Assembly: GCA_027922465.2 (NCBI GenBank)
Contig: BQMF02000007.1
Span: forward strand, 1,178,001 to 1,242,000
Length of the DNA stretch: 64,000 bases
Direction of reading: 5' to 3'
Source: Turritopsis dohrnii
Lineage: Eukaryota; Cnidaria; Hydrozoa; Anthoathecata; Oceaniidae
The translations under genes were made by a program, and so were the position numbers. Every line of letters starts with the position of its first letter. The stretch's first letter is position 1. Under the pieces are notes generated by a model. The model did not search any database, was not told the DNA's origin, and saw only the letters and a list, made by a program, of their open reading frames with translations. This document shows, piece after piece, positions 58,814-64,000 of the stretch.

Positions 58814-59494
58814 TTAGTTTATCTTAACTATTTTGTCGTATTTAAGACGAAATCGTTTACCTCTTTCCCTTCTGTCTTTGACACTATTCCACAACTTCTT
58901 TCTTATTTCCACCGTCTGTTTCGAAAAATCCTCGTAAATATAAATGTTTGAACCTTTCAGCCTATGTCCTTTTTGAAGGATTCGTTCTTTATCCTTGTAA
59001 TCTAAAAGTTTCATAACAATCGTGCACGGGCCTCCTTCATCTCTTCTTTTTCCAGTTCCGTGCGCTCTTTCGATCCTTACGTTTCCAACACCCAATTTCT
59101 CCTCAAACATTTTTATTACTTTATTTTCGCAGTCTTGCCAGGTTTCCTCTTCACTTTCTCTGATCCCATCAACTCGCAAATTGTTCCTCCTACATCGATC
59201 TTCCATTTTTCTGTGCCAGTCTTTTGTTTCTTCTGCATCTTTCTCTATTTTTTCGAATTTATTAATCTTCATATTGAAATCTTCTTCCTGGAAGTTGATT
59301 GTTCCTTTTATATCATCAACATCTTTTTCCAAATTTTCTATTCTTCCCACTGTAGCGGACAATGTTTTTTCCAAATTAGTCAGTCGGTTATTCAAAATTG
59401 TAAAGTTCGCACTGATTATTTTCGTGAGGTTTTCTTCCTGTGTCTGTAATAATTCTTTCATCATCTTTTCCACGTTTTCCATTGTAAATTCCAT
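58814..59494 (-). CDS. LINE ORF1 protein (coiled coil + RRM-like)
   Basis: 226 aa, complete frame. Residues 1-95 form a heptad-rich coiled coil (LTNLEKTLSATVGRIENLEK). Residues ~96-170 resemble the RRM of L1/CR1-type ORF1 proteins (CRRNNLRVDGI ... VRIERAHGTGKR). The C-terminal part (MKLLDYKDKERILQKGHRLK, IYIYEDFS) is the CTD type. Such proteins bind the element RNA and trimerise. No disruption in ORF1, although ORF2 is broken, so the copy is dead. About 70 bp of 5' UTR separate it from the right repeat arm. Confidence 0.85.
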   Translation of the reverse strand: MEFTMENVEKMMKELLQTQEENLTKIISANFTILNNRLTNLEKTLSATVGRIENLEKDVDDIKGTINFQEEDFNMKINKFEKIEKDAEETKDWHRKMEDRCRRNNLRVDGIRESEEETWQDCENKVIKMFEEKLGVGNVRIERAHGTGKRRDEGGPCTIVMKLLDYKDKERILQKGHRLKGSNIYIYEDFSKQTVEIRKKLWNSVKDRRERGKRFRLKYDKIVKIN

Positions 59495-59563
59495 AGTAGT
59501 GTGAGATATTTAGTGAAAAAAATTTTAAAACGAAATATTGTAAGAAGAAATGTATAAAAAATG

Positions 59564-59629
59564 TTATTACGGTAGCAGCGTAAGCGAATACCGTATTAAA
59601 ACACCCTTGGACTCCTACTACTACTCCTC

Positions 59630-59662
<33 letters not shown>

Positions 59663-60404
59663 CGGCCGAAACGGCAGTTTTTAGCCTACGATTTAGAGTA
59701 TGCGAGTCCCCACTAAAAACTCAATATACATTCTAATGAACGAACGCAGCCTTTTGAATTTTCGAAGGTTTTCAATCACATACATTTAAAATACGTTTTC
59801 TTTGATATTTTATCACTTAATTGATGAAGGAATGGATATTAATCAAATAGGTCTACATAAAACTGGGACTTTTAGTTACTTTTATGGTACTGAATCAATG
59901 AACTTTGGCACTTGAAAATAGATATGTTTTTCGTGTCAGTAAAGCACAGATCAGACTTTCTTATTACTTTCTACGTTTGTTAGCTATCTGTTCTGTCTTT
60001 GAACATCAAGGTTTTCAAAAATCGAGTTAAAAAAAGGCAGTTATCTGTTTGAATTCATTTTCGGTTTCAAAAAATTATAATTCAAAACATACATTTTTTT
60101 TTCGAAGAAACGCGTTTTTTTTTCTACATAAGCTCTTATAAAAAAACGTACGTTATAAACAGCTCATGCATGTATAATTCTTTTGTCTTCTAATAAATTA
60201 ATTGCTGGTGCGTTGCGATTAGACCCTATTTACACGAGTTAGTAATTTTAAACATAATATCGTTTATGCCTGTTTTCCACCAGTAAGATATCTCAAGAAA
60301 TAACGTTTACAGAACGTTTAAGAACTTTAAGTAAAATTTCAAATTTAAAAGTATTCTTGTGGCAAGTACTTTCGCTGCTACCGTTTTGCGCCATCTGGCT
60401 CTTG
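59564..60404. repeat. Right arm of large inverted repeat (~840 bp)
   Basis: Inverse of the left arm (48551-51533 minus the Mutator-like insertion). Inner edge TTATTACGGTAGCAGCG, then a (CTA)n tract at 59611-59661, outer edge CGCTGCTACCGTTTTGCGCC ATCTGGCTCTTG. No coding capacity. This arm preserves the empty site for the Mutator-like insertion (GCATGAGCTG near 60163). Confidence 0.75.
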
Positions 60405-63400
60405 TTTGAATTACACTCGTAAAACACGTCTGTACTCAAGGAGAGCAAATCGAAATAAGTATAACGTCGCACCATGATTTTTACGATTTTTCATATGTTA
60501 TTTGGAAACGACAACGGCATGATTATTTGCAGATTTGGCGCATCTTTTTGCTGTCATTGGTTTCATTTCTTTATTGTGTTTTTCAAGAGCGGGTTTGAAA
60601 TTCCAAGATATTTCATCCTGAACTGAGAAAAAAACCCAAGTATGTACGGTGCACAAAGATAAGTTATGCTTACAACACATTTTCAGTCATTTCTTTTAGT
60701 CCCGGGACGAAAGCACAGCCCTGTAAAATTGACATGAAACCAGCCTCTTTTCGTAAGGTTTCTCTATGGGCTTAAAACCTTTCATGACAGAAGTTATCCA
60801 ATCAGCTAATAACTAGGGGATGGTCTCAAAATAAACTACGATCCGTTCATTTTGTTGTTGTGTGCATTCTCAAACATTTACTAAACTTTACAGCTGCCCT
60901 CAACCATCCCCCTTTCTCAAATGCAATATTAGTAGAAATAATCATGTTCACATGGTTCGTGTCGCAACCATTAGACGGTGTAATGGGGGTTAAGTGAGGG
61001 TAAGGGTCGGGCTTAGCCTCATTTGTTCAAACATATTTGCAAGTGTTTTCACTGTTTAAATGTAAGGGTTGCAATTTGACACATGAACATACTCTGTTTG
61101 TATTGATATTGGCCTTTTAGCCTCAGCTGCCGCGCGTCGTCGAGACCCAGTTGCACTCACTATATGGCGAGAAATTACAAAATTCTCGTTGTAGATATTT
61201 AAAGAAGTTGTTGGTTTATTTTTCAAAATTTTCTTTTTCTGTAATAAACAAGTCAAACGATCATCATAGGGCATCTTTTGCACGGTCATCATATATCCAG
61301 GATGGATATGAAGAAATAGTAGAGTTGATTGACCACACACCATCGAGTGTTGAGAGCACTTCTTATTGTGTTTTCTCCTATTTCTGTTAGATGTCGCTAA
61401 CAAAATTACAATCCGTGAGAAATATCCGCTCAGAACTAGTAGAAAAAACTCAACCACTTATACTCAACCCCCTACTTACTTTTACACCATCTCCGCGTGT
61501 TTAGCCTATGTTGGAATGTTGTGCCTATTCCAGGCTAAGATATGAGTAAAACGCATAATGCCTTCTTCTTCTGCTCTGGTCTGCTACAAAAAAATAATAT
61601 TCCCCTTTTCTATTATTGTGAAAATTTTGCTAATATCTACATTGATAAATACTTTGTGTTTTAATGATGTTTTGCTTGTCTTCTAGCTGGCCATAATATA
61701 TATTTCCAATTAAAAACAAAAAAATCCAGCTGTTATAATATTATTACACCAATCATCAGAACAGAGGAGAATATAAACATAAGATAACGCCACACTAACT
61801 AAGAGGTAAGAAAATTATCGTTGCTTCTATATTAAGATATTTGGAAATGTGCTATATGTAACTTAAAAATTTAGTAAGCATAGCAATGTCACAAAGTTCT
61901 GTTTGCTTGCTTTTTTTCTTGTGTAAATGATCATGATGACGACATGATCAACAAAAAAGTTACTCTGCTGCTGCTTAACTCTTTTTTTATTTTCATTTAA
62001 ATGGATGAAACAAACAAATAAGTGAAAAATTAAGAATGAGACATTGCTTGTCATATAGGCTTTGCTTTGCTAATAAAGGTCACTTTGCCAACATAGTGCT
62101 AGCTATATATACAATTTTTTATTTCAGAGAGTGAAATATTTCTCTTACAGTCAAGTGGTTCATTGGAGCACATAAATCCATGCAGAGACTGGAGGTGTTT
62201 TTGATGATTATTACCTTAAAACGGGGGTCACTACGATCAATTTTGCCATTAAAATAACTTCTGACTTCTGACCATATTTCCTCTACTATTCTAGCGTTTT
62301 AGCTTTTTTCACATGTATATAGTTGTCGTAATACCTCTTTTGTAAGTTCTTACGAAAAAAATGCCTTTACAGAGATTTTCATTCACATGCACTAAAATTT
62401 GCTGCAATAAAAATATATATACAATATACTTTTGGAACGTTCGGAAATATATCATCAGCAAAAAATGATACAATTTCGAACAAAAGACATCATTTCGGAC
62501 GTTTTTTTCTTCTTAGGTTTACGGAGGCTTGCAACGAATTTCTTAAATTATTGTAAAGCCTTACAAACGTTCGTAAGACCTTATGAAAACGTTTCGTTAA
62601 GAAAAGGAACATTGGTCTAGTCGTAAGAGCTTACGTAAAATTTTACGTGCATGTGAAAAAAGCTTTGTTAGAGGTGCCAAATTACTTTACAAAATTTTTG
62701 AAATTTGGGTTTTCTAGATTGGTTAAAACGCACTCATAATTTTTAGCTAAGTATTCAAAAAAATATTTTAATGGGTAAAAAGTGTATATACACATGTGTC
62801 AAAAAGATTTTCCTCAAAAAATCTCTACCAATTCGCAAGGATCATTCAACAAAGTAGTTGAAAGTTTTCTAATGCGGTTTGGAGTAGCTATCCAGTCTTC
62901 TCCTTTTAAAAATAACATGCGTGTGGTAAAACGCACTCCTAAAAGTTTCCTGTGTTTAAAATCGCACGCATCATCGTACCTCACCAGTGTGATCACAAGT
63001 TGTTCGAAATTTACGTGTGCAATCTGATATTTTATGTGATTGGAAAATATACCTCCTTTTGATAACTGTGAAAACGAAATAACCATTGCGTAATAATCAT
63101 ACGCTATGCCCACGATTTTTTCACACGATGATGACAAATTGATGTTTGCGATTAATTGTACGCCTAGGACTTCTGATGCGTGTGACAGCGTGTGCGTGTG
63201 CGATCGTACTCGTCAAAAGGAGAAGACTGCTATCATCCCCTTCCTCATCCCCTAGTTTGATTGATTCCAATTTTTGCTCTCTTTTCCGTGAGTACTCGAT
63301 CAAAAGAGCGATTTTGGTAATGACGATGGTATCTCCCAGAAGCTTTGTTTCCTTGTGGTCTCCTTCACCTATAGTCTCAATGAGTAAAAATGGCAATGAG

Positions 63401-64000
63401 TAACAACAAAGGGATGGGAAAAAAGTTTTTTGTCTTGCAGGAGTATTTTGTTGAAACAATCGCTTTTTAGCAAAACAGTGGGCCCCCCAAGCCCCCTAAA
63501 GCCCCCCAACCCCCCGGCTCCGCCAGACCTGGTAACACTGTGTGACCCTTGTAAATATGAAAAGAAATTAACATACTAAGATCATTGAACAACCTCTATC
63601 ATTAGAAGACATTTGTAATTCTACTAATTATTTGCCATGTTGACTAATGATAACATAAAATATATATGAAGATGACGTAAGTCGAAAAAGCTTTTAAATA
63701 ATGGAATTATGTATTTTATTTTATTTTAATAATAACATCAGTTCAGGTTTATACACAATGGCATATTATAGACTTTAATTTCAGAGTTTTAACAGTTGTT
63801 TTTACTGATCGAAGTCACCCTGCTGATTGAAGTCAGCCTTTTTTACAGTATTATAGTGGCAACAACTGACATCAGATTTTCTTGATCACAGTGGAACTAT
63901 TTCATTGCATTGCAAGAATCAACAGGGATAACTGATGTTTTGGGGGTTCGTAATATTGGCGATGGGTTACAAAAAAATATGTTTTTTTAAAAAATATAAG
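60405..64000. other. Gene-free AT-rich tail of the window
   Basis: No gene supported. A possible decayed hairpin element lies at 62301-62664 (AGCTTTTTTCACATG at the left, its inverse at the right, with internal palindromes such as GTAAGAGCTTAC). A minus-strand 112-codon frame at 63121-63459 has an acidic stretch (IGEGDHKETKLLGDTIV) less like noise than most but no known domain. A C-rich patch (CCCCCCAAGCCCCCTAAAGC) is at 63484-63515. Confidence 0.3.

Noticed and set aside
60960..61500. Possible TIR element with GGTGTAA...GGGGGTTAAG-like ends
   Set aside because: The inverted match is short and broken, and no target duplication was found.
63121..63459. 112-codon minus-strand frame with an acidic stretch
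   Set aside because: Possible splice borders exist (AG near 63370) but no family or partner exon was recognised; left as unsupported.

Overview
This is an AT-rich, intron-rich animal (metazoan) nuclear window, not prokaryotic. It has short coding exons with GT-AG introns, animal-specific genes (tetraspanin-13/31, LMBR1, METTL6), a SUMO gene, and a very dense load of short inverted-repeat transposons. An early-branching invertebrate, probably a cnidarian (a hydrozoan would fit), is my inference from the gene structures and TE types; the sequence does not prove it.

Layout. 0.3-1.9 kb: a foldback/Galileo-like DNA element. 4.2-7.6 kb (-): five-exon SUMO gene with a mariner-type element in intron 1. 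8.5-13.5 kb: gene-free, filled with non-autonomous repeats. 13.6-15.4 kb (+): five-exon METTL6. 15.6-16.9 kb: a Harbinger-type element with a pogo/Tigger-type element inside it. 18.0-20.3 kb (-): large exon of a DUF229/sulfatase-fold protein. 22.6-27.5 kb (-): 16-exon LMBR1 homologue. 27.6-31.6 kb: a tRNA-like fragment and several MITEs. 32.3-39.6 kb (+): four-exon gene that seems to join a CG-1-like domain, a catalytically dead MULE-type transposase core and a SWIM zinc finger; its 5-kb first intron holds LINE fragments, MITEs and, on the opposite strand, a THAP-domain gene. 40.4-40.9 kb (-): unrecognised 153-aa single-exon gene. 41.7-43.1 kb: Harbinger MITE and a 31-bp minisatellite. 43.9-48.1 kb (-): five-exon tetraspanin-13/31 homologue. 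48.55-60.4 kb: a nested transposon complex, in which two inverted ~840-bp repeat arms enclose a LINE (-) whose ORF2 is split by a young, apparently intact Ty3/Gypsy-type LTR element (+), and the left arm itself is split by a 2.1-kb Mutator-like element with long, palindrome-rich TIRs. 60.4-64 kb: no gene I can support.

The host genes look like unrelated housekeeping genes (SUMO conjugation, tRNA m3C methylation, membrane proteins); I see no operon-like cooperation. The strongest candidates for something new are the CG-1-like/dead-transposase/SWIM gene with its antisense THAP neighbour, and the palindrome-iteron MULE. Exon coordinates were derived by eye from splice signals, reading-frame continuity and family similarity. 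Family names rest on remembered sequence patterns; no database search was possible.
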